The translations under genes were made by a program, and so were the position numbers. The notes beneath the pieces were generated by a model that saw only the letters and a list, made by a program, of their open reading frames with translations, did not search any database and had not been told where the DNA came from. Shown piece by piece: positions 34,635 to 43,134 of a DNA stretch of 47,581 nucleotides. The first letter of the stretch is position 1. Each line of letters opens with the position of its first letter. Source of the stretch: Bradyrhizobium sp. BR 10289 (lineage in GTDB: Bacteria; Pseudomonadota; Alphaproteobacteria; Rhizobiales; Xanthobacteraceae); NCBI RefSeq assembly GCF_019455385.1, contig NZ_JACOFR010000040.1:1-47581 (forward strand), in the 5' to 3' direction.

Positions 34635-36140
34635 CTATTTCGCGGCTGCCTGCGGCGCGGTGTAGAGGCTCATATAGGTGCCGGTATAGTCCTCTTTCCA
34701 GCCGCGTTGGCTGACGAGGAAGTGCCTCAGCTGTTCGTGCCCTCTGATCCAGAGCACCGCGTCGACCTTGTATTTGCCGATGACATTGTCCCAGGCGGCC
34801 TCATCGATCTCCCAGCGCACCAGCTTGAGATAATCGCGCAGCAGCTCGTCCGGATAGGCGGTCGCCGCCCGTCCGTCGACGAACATCGGCACCGCTCCAT
34901 GCGTCCGGAAGATCAGGAGGCCGCCGGAATTCCAGTGGTTCAGCACGCGCGAATGCGTGGAATGCGCCAGCAGGTAACCGGCGTCCTCCTCCGACAGCAT
35001 CTCCGGCAGCGCCAGCGCCGGCCGCACATGGATGAAGGCGAGCGGCAGCACCAGCACGCCGACGAGACCGGCCGCCATCATCGCGCGCCGGATATCGGGC
35101 CGCGACAGGCGTTCGGGCAACAGGCGGTCGATGTGCAGCGCCATCGGGACCGTCGAGAAGATGAAGAAGAACGCGGCGTATCTGAACTGGTAGAGGCCGA
35201 GCGCCAGGAACAGCCATGCGAGCAGGCGCGGCTGCAATGGAATGGGCCTTGAGTTACGATATCGCAGCTCGAGCGCAACGAACGCCAGCGCATAGGTCAT
35301 GCCGGGGATGCTGCCCGGCAGCTCCATGTTGTGGAAATAAGGCTTCCATTCGCCGATATTGGCCTGGATGAAATGGCCCATCGTCGCCATCACGCCGTCA
35401 TAGATGTGCCAGCCCAGCGGATTGACGAAGATCGCGGCGAAGCATCCGATGCCCGCAAGGCAATACTTCGTGAAGCTCGTCCAGTCGCGGCGGAGCAGGG
35501 CGACCCCGGCGAAGATTCCGATGATCGGGAAGGCGAGCACGAAGCCGCCATGCAGATTGACCCACAGTACCATCATCACGGGCAGCAAAAACCATCGGCG
35601 CCGCCGCAGGCATTCGCCGTAGAAGACGACAGCGAACAGCATGGTCGCGATGTTGGGTGAAGCCGCCAGATACGTGTTGGGCGCCGCCTCGTAGCAAGGG
35701 TACAGCAGACAGGTGGCGAACACGGTGATGCCGACCGCCGCGGCCGACGCGCCGCTGCGCAAGGCCGCGAACGTCAGATATCCGACGATGATCGCGCCGC
35801 AGGCGACGACCAGCAGGACGATCCCGGCAAAGCCTGTGTGCTGATACAGCACGCTGGCGATCACGTCCCAGAGCCACGACAGATTGTACCAGCGCTTGTC
35901 GCCGAGCGTGAACGCCCACGGGTCCTGATAAGGAACCCCGCCGCGCTCCCGGATCAGATCGCCGGCGGCGATGTGCCAGCCGAGATCGTAATGGCTGAGC
36001 TGGATCGGCCCGTTCGACAGATAGAACACGGACAGGAACGCGATCAGGAACAGGTAGACCTCGCGCCCGTGCACGAGGCGTCCGAACGCCGCGGGCGCCC
36101 CGCCAATCCCGGAACGGGACCAATTCTCGCGCGCGTCCAT
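34635..36140 (-). CDS. Polytopic membrane protein, oligosaccharyl/mannosyl-transferase-like
   Basis: This membrane protein of 501 residues has about ten hydrophobic segments and a C-terminal soluble domain. The first periplasmic loop has LSHYDLGWHIAAGDLIRERG, the DxxWH-type motif found in a widespread family of GT-C-fold proteins of unknown sugar specificity. SWLWDVIASVLYQHTG and NLHGGFVLAFPIIG also fit that family. The C-terminal domain includes LNHWNSGGLLIF and VPMFVDGRAATAYP. I start at the ATG at 36140 with GAGAG just upstream; an ATG at 36155 is possible. It is transcribed toward the GT87 pair. A role in cell-surface glycan assembly is inference from fold and neighbours. Confidence 0.78.
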   Translation of the reverse strand: MDARENWSRSGIGGAPAAFGRLVHGREVYLFLIAFLSVFYLSNGPIQLSHYDLGWHIAAGDLIRERGGVPYQDPWAFTLGDKRWYNLSWLWDVIASVLYQHTGFAGIVLLVVACGAIIVGYLTFAALRSGASAAAVGITVFATCLLYPCYEAAPNTYLAASPNIATMLFAVVFYGECLRRRRWFLLPVMMVLWVNLHGGFVLAFPIIGIFAGVALLRRDWTSFTKYCLAGIGCFAAIFVNPLGWHIYDGVMATMGHFIQANIGEWKPYFHNMELPGSIPGMTYALAFVALELRYRNSRPIPLQPRLLAWLFLALGLYQFRYAAFFFIFSTVPMALHIDRLLPERLSRPDIRRAMMAAGLVGVLVLPLAFIHVRPALALPEMLSEEDAGYLLAHSTHSRVLNHWNSGGLLIFRTHGAVPMFVDGRAATAYPDELLRDYLKLVRWEIDEAAWDNVIGKYKVDAVLWIRGHEQLRHFLVSQRGWKEDYTGTYMSLYTAPQAAAK

Positions 36141-36388
36141 GAGAGCTCTCACCATCGAAGCAAGGTCGGTCCGGGGTCCGCGTTTGCCAGCGGTCAGCGG
36201 CGAGGGGCGCTGGACCTCGGTTGCTTTAGGGGAGGACGATCTAAGGTGGAGTAAAGGTTGGGCGCTACGTGAGGGTTCCTCAAGTGGGGCGGCGTGTTGG
36301 TAAACGAATGATTGCGCGAGCAATGCGCGTAGCAGGCAACGAACCTGCACCCGCATCCCGCTGCGATACCGGGTGCCGTCAACTCCAT

Positions 36389-36477
36389 TGGTGCGGGCAG
36401 CCGGGGTCGAACCGGCACAGCGCTTGCGCACCGAGGGATTTTAAGTCCCTTGCGTCTACCAATTCCGCCATGCCCGC
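36389..36477 (-). tRNA. tRNA-Leu (anticodon UAA)
   Basis: The minus strand reads GCGGGCATGGCGGAATTGG onward and folds into a class II tRNA. Acceptor GCGGGCA pairs with TGCCCGC, the D-arm contains TTGGTAGA, the anticodon arm is AGGGACTTAAAATCCCT with anticodon TAA, a long variable arm follows, and the T-arm is CCGGTTCGACCCCGG. The CCA end is encoded. With CCA it spans 89 bases. No integrase or attachment-site repeat is seen beside it. Confidence 0.96.
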
Positions 36478-36650
36478 TTGATCCAACGAGATCAAACACT
36501 TAAACCGCACCCCGGCCGTCTGGAATTGGCGCTTCGCGGGCCGGGTGGGTCGTTCTTCCTTAAGCGAGCCGGCCGCACAAGGCAAAGCCTCAATCCGGAC
36601 ATCTGTTGCTGCTTTAGGCATTCTCAATCCACGGGGACTATTCATCCGGC

Positions 36651-37058
36651 ATGGCTGCTTCGCTTATCCACCGCCTGCGCTGCTGCGGCGCGCTCCTCGT
36701 GCTGCTCGCGGGCGCCGCGCTGTCCGGCTGCGCCGGCGTGAGCGAGACGATCGCCCCCGCCTTTGCCGATCCCGCGGCCTTTGAATTGTACGATTGCAAG
36801 CAGCTCGAGACCGAGCGCAAGCAGCTCGCCGCCCGCACCGCCGAGTTGCAGAAGCTGATGGAGAAGGCGGAGACCGGGACCGGCGGCGCCGTGGTGTCCG
36901 AGCTCGCCTATCGCAACGACTATGTCGCGGTGCGCGGGCGGGCGCAGCTCGCTGACGACGCATGGCGCCGTAACAGGTGCCGGGAGACGCCGCCGAATGC
37001 CGCGCCGGTGACCTCCGGGCCGCAGCGACCGGACATCAAGCCGGCGCCGAAGCGCTGA
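36651..37058 (+). CDS. Small lipoprotein
   Basis: The 135-residue product has a lipoprotein signal peptide: a hydrophobic core ALLVLLAGAA and the lipobox LSGC with Cys27 as the lipidated residue. The mature protein is short and partly coiled-coil (KQLETERKQLAARTAELQKLMEKAE), followed by a conserved-looking LAYRNDYVAVRGRAQLADD and a proline-rich tail. A cysteine in the YDCKQLE segment and another in NRCRE may form a disulfide. Presumably outer or inner membrane anchored. I know of similar rhizobial hypotheticals but no function. Weak ribosome-binding site before the ATG. Confidence 0.83.
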   Translation: MAASLIHRLRCCGALLVLLAGAALSGCAGVSETIAPAFADPAAFELYDCKQLETERKQLAARTAELQKLMEKAETGTGGAVVSELAYRNDYVAVRGRAQLADDAWRRNRCRETPPNAAPVTSGPQRPDIKPAPKR

Positions 37059-37075
37059 ATGCCGATGGGTCCGCG

Positions 37076-38278
37076 TCAGGGCCGCCAGGCGTAGATCCAG
37101 TCCTGCCGCGCCAGCATGCGGTCCGGGCCGAGCGCGCGGATCGCAAGGTCGCGCGCGATCGCGAGCGGGCCAGTGAGATGATAGATGCGGCCCTGCTGCC
37201 GCGCCGTCCGCTGCACCCGCCGCACCCGCGCCTGGCGCGCACGGCCATATTGCTTCAGCGCTGCGCTGATGCCGGCGGTGCTCTCGGCGGTCTCGGGGCT
37301 CAAGAGCTGCGCGAGCACGGCGGCATCCTCGATCGCCATGCCGGCGCCCTGCGCGGCGAAGGGCAGCATCGCGTGCACGGCATCGCCGAGCAGCGCCACC
37401 GGGCCGTTGCTCCAGGGGCAGCCGTCAGGCACGCCGAACAGCGCCCATTTCCGCCAGTTGTCGACGGGGGCCAGCATCATCCGCGCCGCCGGCGGCCAGC
37501 GCGGCGCGGCGAAGGCCTCCATCACCTCGCGGGCATCGCCTGATGTGCTCCAGCCCGGCCTGTTCCAGCTCCCCGGCAGCACCGCGACCAAATTGATCTG
37601 GCGGCCGCCGGCAATGGGATAGGCGACCAGATGGGCGTTCGCGCCCATCCACAGCTGCACCCGCCCCGCGGTCAAATCCTTCGGTAGCTGCGTGGCATCC
37701 AGCGTGCCGCGCCAGGCGATCAATCCGGAGAAGCGCGGCTGCACCTCCGGAAACAGATGCTGGCGCACCGTCGACCAGACGCCGTCGGCGCCGATCAGGG
37801 CGCTGGCGAGATCGCTGCGGCGGATCGTGCCGCTGCGATGGACCACGGTCAGTCCCTTGGCATGCGGTGCGACGTCTTCGAAGGTCGCCCCCAGCTTCAG
37901 GTCGATATCGGGATGGTCGGCGACCGCGCCGGCCAGCGCGGTTTGCAGGTCGGCCCGGTGCACCACCCAATAGGGGGCGCCGGCCCGCGTCGCGGCGGCG
38001 TCGCCGAGCGGCATGCGCACGAGCTCGCCGCCGGCGCGCGCACTCATGATCGAGACCGCCTCGGGGACGACGGCGCGCAGCCTGAGGCGGTCGGCAAGGC
38101 CGAGATCGACCAGCACGCGGCTGGCATTGGGGGAGAGCTGCAGGCCGGCGCCGACCTCCTCGAGCCGCTCGGCCTTTTCCAGCACGACGATGCGGAAGCC
38201 GCGGGCGGCGAGCGCCAGCGCGGCGGTCAGTCCACCGATGCCGGCGCCGGCAATGACAATCGTTCGGGAGAGCGCCAC
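37076..38278 (-). CDS. FAD-dependent monooxygenase (salicylate hydroxylase-like, group A)
   Basis: This group A flavoprotein monooxygenase has 400 residues. The N-terminal dinucleotide motif VIAGAGIGGLTAA has the GxGxxG at residues 11-16. The GD motif with LLGDAVHAMLPFAAQGAGMAIEDA, near residues 290-315, binds the FAD ribityl chain. The conserved LIGADGVWS (DG motif) lies near residue 160. Such enzymes hydroxylate aromatic substrates with NAD(P)H and oxygen. No aromatic-degradation genes are adjacent, so the substrate is uncertain. It follows the zinc-finger gene by 19 bases on the same strand, suggesting co-transcription. Confidence 0.88.
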   Translation of the reverse strand: MALSRTIVIAGAGIGGLTAALALAARGFRIVVLEKAERLEEVGAGLQLSPNASRVLVDLGLADRLRLRAVVPEAVSIMSARAGGELVRMPLGDAAATRAGAPYWVVHRADLQTALAGAVADHPDIDLKLGATFEDVAPHAKGLTVVHRSGTIRRSDLASALIGADGVWSTVRQHLFPEVQPRFSGLIAWRGTLDATQLPKDLTAGRVQLWMGANAHLVAYPIAGGRQINLVAVLPGSWNRPGWSTSGDAREVMEAFAAPRWPPAARMMLAPVDNWRKWALFGVPDGCPWSNGPVALLGDAVHAMLPFAAQGAGMAIEDAAVLAQLLSPETAESTAGISAALKQYGRARQARVRRVQRTARQQGRIYHLTGPLAIARDLAIRALGPDRMLARQDWIYAWRP

Positions 38279-38297
38279 CCCTGACCGATGGACGCGG

Positions 38298-38543
38298 TCA
38301 GGCCACCTTGTCCTTCAGGACGCATTCCGGCGGGCGGGCTTCGCCGGCCTTCAGGTCCGCCGCCAGGCGGTACAGCGTCGAGCAGTAGGGGCAGATGATC
38401 TCGTTGTCGTTGCCGAGGTCGAGGAAGACGTGCGGATGATCGAACGGAGGGTTGGCGCCCACGCACATGAACTCTTGCGAGCCGATCTCGATGACGGGAA
38501 CACCGGCATCGTTATGGAAGTGCGGGACGACATGGTCGGACAT
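38298..38543 (-). CDS. Zinc-finger domain protein, NDUFS6-like (CHCC type)
   Basis: The 81-residue protein shows a CHCC zinc pattern: Cys27 (EFMCVG), His36 or His38 (DHPHVFLD) and Cys51/Cys54 (ICPYCSTLY). This is the zf-CHCC family, homologous to the zinc-binding part of complex I accessory subunit NDUFS6, common in alphaproteobacteria. It is probably cytoplasmic and perhaps associated with respiratory complex I or its assembly; the bacterial role is inferred. The short neighbour downstream is the FAD monooxygenase. Family assignment is fairly safe. Confidence 0.85.
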   Translation of the reverse strand: MSDHVVPHFHNDAGVPVIEIGSQEFMCVGANPPFDHPHVFLDLGNDNEIICPYCSTLYRLAADLKAGEARPPECVLKDKVA

Positions 38544-38847
38544 CGTAGTTCATCCTGGAGTGGCAATGGCGGCAGACACAATCAACGCTGACGCGGTATC
38601 TTTTGAGACGCGTCGGACCATACTGGGGGGTACGGATGATTGCTAGTCCAGCGGAACCGAAAGGTCCGCATTGCCCCATGCTCATTTGCTCATGCAAATT
38701 CGACACAATCTTGCGGCCTGAGAGAAGCCCTTCTTTCGTCGGGGACGTTGTGTCGCAATTTTGGCATACTATGTCTTTGGACGCGCGCATTTGCGACGAA
38801 AGACGAATCATCAGGCAAATGATCTCAGGATCGTCCGGACTTTGAGC
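38544..38847. other. Intergenic region, divergent promoters
   Basis: This 304-base region separates the divergent zinc-finger and membrane-protein genes. No gene is supported. A stretch ttgtgtcgcaattttggca followed by tactat (about 38750-38775) is AT-richer and could hold a promoter for the gene on the right, but the spacing of boxes is not convincing. Confidence 0.3.
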
Positions 38848-39981
38848 ATGAAGTGGCTGCGAATCACCACGGCGTTGACGGGCATTGCTGCATGCAGCTT
38901 TGTGCTCGCGCAGATTGTACCGCAGGCCCGTGAAGCCGGTGCGATCTTTGCGGCCCAGGACGATCCGGCCGCGCTGTCCGAACTCAAGCTCGATGGGCTG
39001 TTGCGGCAGAACGACCGCGTGGTCCAGGACAATATCGAGGCCGCGCTTGCGTCCGGCGACGCCGACCTCGCCGACAGTTTCGTTGCGCTGGCGCGCGACC
39101 GCAACATCGCGCTGCCCGACGATCTGCTCAATCGCGTCAGCGATGCGGTGAAGGACGAAAACTCCACGTCACACTTCGCCAAGCGCTTCGCCACCGGCCT
39201 CGTCACCGGCACCGCCGATGATGTCGCGAGCCTCTCGGGAACGGTCGCCGGCGATCTCTTCGTGATCGGCGATGTCAGGGACGTCGTGCGCGAGGGCAAG
39301 CATCTCGCGATGGGCGAGGACACCGACCATCTGGTGCTCGGCCTTGCGACCGCCGGTCTTGCGGTGACGGCGGCAACCTACGTCTCCGTCGGCGGTGCTG
39401 CGCCGGTGCGCGCCGGGCTGACGCTGGTGAAGGATGCCAGGAAAGTCGGGCGGCTCGGCGAGGGCCTCGCGAAATGGGCCGGCCGGTCCGCGCGCGAGGT
39501 GGTCGATGCACCGATGCTGCAGAACGCGGTCGCCAAGGGCTCGGTGTTTCGCCCCGGCGAGACCGTCAGTGCGATCAAGGCCGCGTTCCGCGCCGAGAAG
39601 GCCGGCGCGCTGGTCCGGCTCGGCAAGGACGTCACCCGCGTCGCGGAGAAGACCGGCACGCGCGGCGCCATGGATACGCTGCGGATCGCCGAAGGTCCGA
39701 AGGATGTCGCGCGCGCCGCGCGGCTTGCGGAGGCGCAGGGCAGCAAGACCCGTGCGATCATGAAGCTGCTCGGCCGCGGCGCGCTGCTGCTGATCGGCGG
39801 CGCGTTCGATCTCGCAATGTGGCTGTTCGGCGCGGCGCTCACGCTGTTCGGCCTGCTGTCCTCGATCAAGGCGACGACCGAGCGGCTGACCCAGGCTTGG
39901 TGCGATCGCAGGCGGGTGCGGCGGCTGCGCCGAGCCCGGATTGCAGCCGAGGCGGCCCTGGCGAACCCGGCCGCCGCCTGA
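38848..39981 (+). CDS. Membrane protein of unknown function
   Basis: The 377-residue protein starts MKWLRITTALTG with an N-terminal hydrophobic segment (residues 6-24) that is a signal anchor or signal peptide. A region rich in Asp, Ala and Leu follows (DDPAALSELKLDGLL), then repeated hydrophobic stretches (VLGLATAGLAVTAATYVSVGG) and a C-terminal membrane segment GALLLIGGAFDLAMWLFGAALTLFG near residues 323-347 with a basic tail. I recognise no named domain; similar proteins appear as conserved hypotheticals. It diverges from the zinc-finger gene. The ribosome-binding site is weak. Function unknown. Confidence 0.75.
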   Translation: MKWLRITTALTGIAACSFVLAQIVPQAREAGAIFAAQDDPAALSELKLDGLLRQNDRVVQDNIEAALASGDADLADSFVALARDRNIALPDDLLNRVSDAVKDENSTSHFAKRFATGLVTGTADDVASLSGTVAGDLFVIGDVRDVVREGKHLAMGEDTDHLVLGLATAGLAVTAATYVSVGGAAPVRAGLTLVKDARKVGRLGEGLAKWAGRSAREVVDAPMLQNAVAKGSVFRPGETVSAIKAAFRAEKAGALVRLGKDVTRVAEKTGTRGAMDTLRIAEGPKDVARAARLAEAQGSKTRAIMKLLGRGALLLIGGAFDLAMWLFGAALTLFGLLSSIKATTERLTQAWCDRRRVRRLRRARIAAEAALANPAAA

Positions 39982-40098
39982 AGCGCGCCGCGCCTTGGGC
40001 TATTGTTTGGGCACGATCTTGCCGGAAAAGCGCTGCACAATTTTGCTGATCGTGCTCTAAGGTCAAACCTTCCCCCACAACGACTTCCGGAACCGCTG

Positions 40099-40854
40099 AT
40101 GCCGAGCTTTCACAACGGCGCCGTTGAAATTGCCTATCTCGACGAAGGCGAGGGCGACCCGATCATCCTGGTGCACGGCTTTGCCTCCAGCAAGAACGTG
40201 AACTGGGTCTATCCGACCTGGGTCTCGGAACTGCGCAAGAACGGCCGCCGCGTCATTGCGCTCGACAATCGCGGCCATGGCGACAGCGCAAAACTCTACG
40301 AGCCTGCTCAATACTCCATCCCCACCATGGCCGGCGACGTGCTCGCGCTGATGGACCATCTCGCCATCCCGCAGGCCGACATCATGGGCTATTCGATGGG
40401 CGGCCGGATGACGGCCTGGCTCGGCCTCAACGAGCCGCAGCGGCTGCGCTCGGCCATCCTCGGCGGCATCGGCATCGGGGGCCTGATCGAGGGCACCGGC
40501 CCCGGCGAGAACGTCGCCAAGGCGCTGGAGGCGCCCTCGCTCGACGACGTCACCGATCCCGTCGGCCGCACCTTTCGTGCATTTGCGGATCAAACCCGCT
40601 CGGACCGCGTCGCGCTCGCCGCGTGCCTGCGCGGCACGCGCGATCTCATGACGCGGGAAGAGGCCGCGCGCATCGACGTGCCCGTGCTGATCGCGGTCGG
40701 CTCGACCGACGATGTCGCGGGCTCCGCCAGCGCGCTCGGCGCGATCATTCCGGGCTCGGAAGTGCTCGACATTCCGAACCGCGACCACATGCGAGCGGTC
40801 GGGGACAAGGTCTACAAAACAGGCGTGCTCGACTTCCTCTCACGCCGCGGCTGA
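40099..40854 (+). CDS. Alpha/beta hydrolase
   Basis: This protein of 251 residues has the alpha/beta hydrolase fold. The nucleophile is Ser99 in GYSMGG, the acid is Asp204 or Asp205 in VGSTDDVAG and the base is His230 in NRDHMRAV. The oxyanion-hole HGF lies near residue 26 in LVHGFASS. The reading frame extends upstream, but MPSFHNGAVEIAYLDEG is the natural start. Esterase, lactonase or haloperoxidase-like activities are possible. The last 32 codons, including the catalytic histidine, recur at 42474-42569. Substrate unknown. Confidence 0.9.
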   Translation: MPSFHNGAVEIAYLDEGEGDPIILVHGFASSKNVNWVYPTWVSELRKNGRRVIALDNRGHGDSAKLYEPAQYSIPTMAGDVLALMDHLAIPQADIMGYSMGGRMTAWLGLNEPQRLRSAILGGIGIGGLIEGTGPGENVAKALEAPSLDDVTDPVGRTFRAFADQTRSDRVALAACLRGTRDLMTREEAARIDVPVLIAVGSTDDVAGSASALGAIIPGSEVLDIPNRDHMRAVGDKVYKTGVLDFLSRRG

Positions 40855-40897
40855 GGCGAGGTTGCCTCGGGCGCTCGAGGCGATCATCACCGATGCG

Positions 40898-41833
40898 TCA
40901 CACCGCCTTGTCGCTGAACGCGGCGGTAAGCGTGCTGAGGAACGACATGACGCGCTGTACGCGCAGGGGCGGGCGGCGGTCGGAGGTGCGCAGCATCCAC
41001 AGGGGTTCACCGGAGGTGCGCCAGGGCGCAAGCACTTCGACCAGCCGGCCGGCGCGAAGGTCTTCGTGGATGAGCCATGCCGGCCCCCAGCCGATCCCAA
41101 ACCCATTCGCGACCAAAGCGAGCGAGGCGTGCGCGTCGTCGCAAATGTGCTTGGGCTTCGGCGTGACGCGAATGGACTCTTTGCCGCGCGGGTCGGCGAA
41201 ACGCCAGGTCAGGATCTGACCGTTCGCGGGATTCCGGAAGCCGACGTGGTCGTGCGCAGAAAGCTCAAAGGGAGTCGCCGGCGCGCCGCGCGCTTTCAGA
41301 TAGGCAGGCGAGGCGCAAGCGATCCAGGAGAACTTGCAAAGCCGCCGTGCCTGATGGCCGGGGACGCGATCGAGGGGCCCTGAGCGGATCGCGATGTCGA
41401 CGCCTTCCGCCGCGAGATCGAGAATCTCGTTGCGGAATTTGACCTCGATCTCGATTTCCGGCCGTTCCCGCAGGAAAGCGGGCAGCCGCGGCAGGATGCA
41501 GGCGTGCGCGAACGAGGCGGGGGCGGTCACGCGCACCCGTCCGCCATCGTCGCCCGCGACTTCGCCGAGCGCGGATTCGACTCGGGCGAGACTTTCGACC
41601 AACGCGCGTCCCGCCACCATCAGCCTGTCGCCCTCTTCGGTCAGAGCCAGCGAATGGGTGGAGCGATGTAGAAGCCGCAACCCGCGAGCCTTTTCGAAGC
41701 GGGCGACCGCCTTGGACATCGCCGATGTGGTCGTCCCCGCCCGCCGCGCCGCTTCGGCAAAGGAGCCCGCCTCGACGACGCGGACGAAGGCGAGGAGACG
41801 CGAGAGGTCGGGAGGTAAAGCCGTTGTGGACAT
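40898..41833 (-). CDS. LysR family transcriptional regulator
   Basis: The 311-residue regulator has an N-terminal winged helix-turn-helix (LLAFVRVVEAGSFAEAARRA then TTSAMSKAVARFEKARG) and a C-terminal periplasmic-binding-protein-like effector domain (VRVTAPASFAHACILPRLP onward). It looks like the CrgA/AaeR-type branch with a shorter wing. It diverges from the DUF1330-like gene across 107 bases, the usual arrangement for a regulator and its target. I start at the ATG at 41833; a GTG at 41842 is possible. It lies in the segment flanked by two copies of a hydrolase gene end. Effector unknown. Confidence 0.9.
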   Translation of the reverse strand: MSTTALPPDLSRLLAFVRVVEAGSFAEAARRAGTTTSAMSKAVARFEKARGLRLLHRSTHSLALTEEGDRLMVAGRALVESLARVESALGEVAGDDGGRVRVTAPASFAHACILPRLPAFLRERPEIEIEVKFRNEILDLAAEGVDIAIRSGPLDRVPGHQARRLCKFSWIACASPAYLKARGAPATPFELSAHDHVGFRNPANGQILTWRFADPRGKESIRVTPKPKHICDDAHASLALVANGFGIGWGPAWLIHEDLRAGRLVEVLAPWRTSGEPLWMLRTSDRRPPLRVQRVMSFLSTLTAAFSDKAV

Positions 41834-41940
41834 GCAGTCCACATCATCATGGCTGTGCAGTCACTACAAGGGCAATTTCCGAACGGCTAGACAGGCAGCG
41901 TCAGCGCGCATTCTGCGGCGCTGGAAAAGCTGGAAGTCCC

Positions 41941-42354
41941 ATGAACCCCATCGAAATCACCCTGCAAGCCCTCGACGCCGCCGAGCGCGCGATCCCTCCC
42001 GGGCAGCCGATTTATATGCTCAACCTGCTGCGCTACCGCACGTCTGCGCATTACGAGGACGGATTCGACGCCGCGCCCTGCTCGGGCCGCGAAGCCTTCA
42101 ATGAGCGGTATAGGCCGGCATTCCGGCGTCTCGCGGCCGGTAAGCCGCTCGTGCGGATGTTTTCCGTGCCGGTGCTTGCGAGCGTCGTCGGCTCGCCAGG
42201 CGAACGCTGGGACGAAGCGGCAATCAATGAATACGGCGATTTCGCCACCTTCCGCTCGATCGTCGAGACCGAAACTTACCGGCGCGAAGTCGCGCCGCAT
42301 CGGCACGCGGCGCTGGAGGATTTCCGGCTGATCGCGCTCGCCAAGCCGACGTGA
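41941..42354 (+). CDS. DUF1330-like protein
   Basis: This 137-residue protein matches the dimeric alpha-beta barrel family DUF1330 in general layout: PIYMLNLLRYR near residue 23, EAFNERYRPAFRR, and INEYGDFATFRSIVETETYR, which fits the conserved end of that family. Members are probably small-molecule binding or monooxygenase-like proteins. No catalytic residue is known. It is transcribed divergently from the LysR gene and is its likely target. GGAAG lies 5 bases before the ATG. The exact reaction is unknown. Confidence 0.75.
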   Translation: MNPIEITLQALDAAERAIPPGQPIYMLNLLRYRTSAHYEDGFDAAPCSGREAFNERYRPAFRRLAAGKPLVRMFSVPVLASVVGSPGERWDEAAINEYGDFATFRSIVETETYRREVAPHRHAALEDFRLIALAKPT

Positions 42355-42399
42355 ACGCATCGAGGATCACGAGCACACGTGCGGACCGGCAGCGCGTAG

Positions 42400-42427
42400 G
42401 ATGGGTTGAGCCCTTGCGAAACCCATC
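42400..42427. repeat. Short palindromic intergenic repeat (gatgggtt family)
   Basis: Arms gatgggtt (42400-42407) and aacccatc (42420-42427) flank a 12-base loop. It resembles the element at 11071-11162 and similar rhizobial intergenic elements. It lies just before the duplicated hydrolase end and may mark one recombination junction. Confidence 0.65.
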
Positions 42428-42473
42428 ATGCTTCGTTGTCAGCGGACGGATTGATGAGTTTCGCTACCGAGCT

Positions 42474-42569
42474 GAAGTGCTCGACATTTCGAACCGCGAC
42501 CACATGCGCGCCGTTGGCGACAAGGTCTACAACACGGGAGTGCTGGAGTTTCTGTCGCGCCGTGGCTGA
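42474..42569 (+). pseudogene. Duplicated 3' end of an alpha/beta hydrolase gene
   Basis: These 96 bases correspond exactly in frame and length to the last 96 bases of the alpha/beta hydrolase (40759-40854): both translate to EVLDI-NRDHMRAVGDKVY onward and end SRRG-stop. By direct comparison 82 of 96 positions are identical and 11 of the 14 differences are silent, with three amino acid changes (P-S, K-N, D-E). The fragment has no hydrolase body in front of it. The bias to silent change shows it diverged as a coding sequence before it was cut off, so it more likely came from a related allele than from a fresh duplication. Confidence 0.85.
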
Positions 42570-42573
42570 CGTT

Positions 42574-43098
42574 TCATCCTTCTTTGGGATGAATGACGCG
42601 AACATCCATGCTCCGCCAACGCGCCATCACTTTTTCTTCGAAACGGGATTTGTCGAAGACGACATTGCCGTCTTCTTTGATGAAGAAGATGTCATCCTGG
42701 AGCGCGATCGCGTCCACAAAGCGAGGCGACAACATGCTGGGATTGATCTTCACTGCGTCCACGAATTGATACTCGAAGGAAAACATCGCAACGCAATAGT
42801 TGTCGAACGACTCGAACTTGGAGAAATCCGCAGCGGCACATTCGTCCAACGTAATCAACGGATGAAAAGCGCCCCGATAGCCGGAATCCGGCCTGAGGGC
42901 TTCAAGGACACCGACGCTCTCCAACACGCCACTGGTCCATTCCCGACCTCCCATAAAGTCATGGTCAAACACCTCACGCGGCGAGTTGCTCTTGTCGGGA
43001 GAAGATTGGCTCCAACCTTGCCGTCGATCATGGTCCATCTTCTGGTAAACGTCGAACAGGAACTCGTATATGAGCGCAGCGACTGTCGCGTTTCGCAT
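42574..43098 (-). CDS. Protein of unknown function, 174 residues
   Basis: The protein starts MRNATVAALIYEFLFDVYQKMD, has no signal peptide, and includes EWTSGVLESVGVLEALRPDSGYRG and an acidic C-terminal part with DAIALQDDIFFIKEDGNVVFDKSRFEEKVMARW. A GGGGG just upstream of the ATG is an acceptable ribosome-binding site. Base composition is lower in GC than the flanking genes. Its stop lies 4 bases from the end of the duplicated hydrolase fragment on the other strand, so it sits in a rearranged segment. No family recognised; probably accessory. Confidence 0.75.
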   Translation of the reverse strand: MRNATVAALIYEFLFDVYQKMDHDRRQGWSQSSPDKSNSPREVFDHDFMGGREWTSGVLESVGVLEALRPDSGYRGAFHPLITLDECAAADFSKFESFDNYCVAMFSFEYQFVDAVKINPSMLSPRFVDAIALQDDIFFIKEDGNVVFDKSRFEEKVMARWRSMDVRVIHPKEG

Positions 43099-43134
43099 TC
43101 ATCACCCCCGTCAGGCTGACTTTTCATCCCAGTC

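Noticed and set aside
33399..35252. 617-codon frame overlapping the GT87 gene in another frame
   Set aside because: Arg/Ala-rich low-information product running through two real genes on opposite strands.
36389..36477. tRNA-Leu as an integration site for a genomic island
   Set aside because: No integrase, no direct repeat of the tRNA 3' end within the window and neighbours look like core genes.
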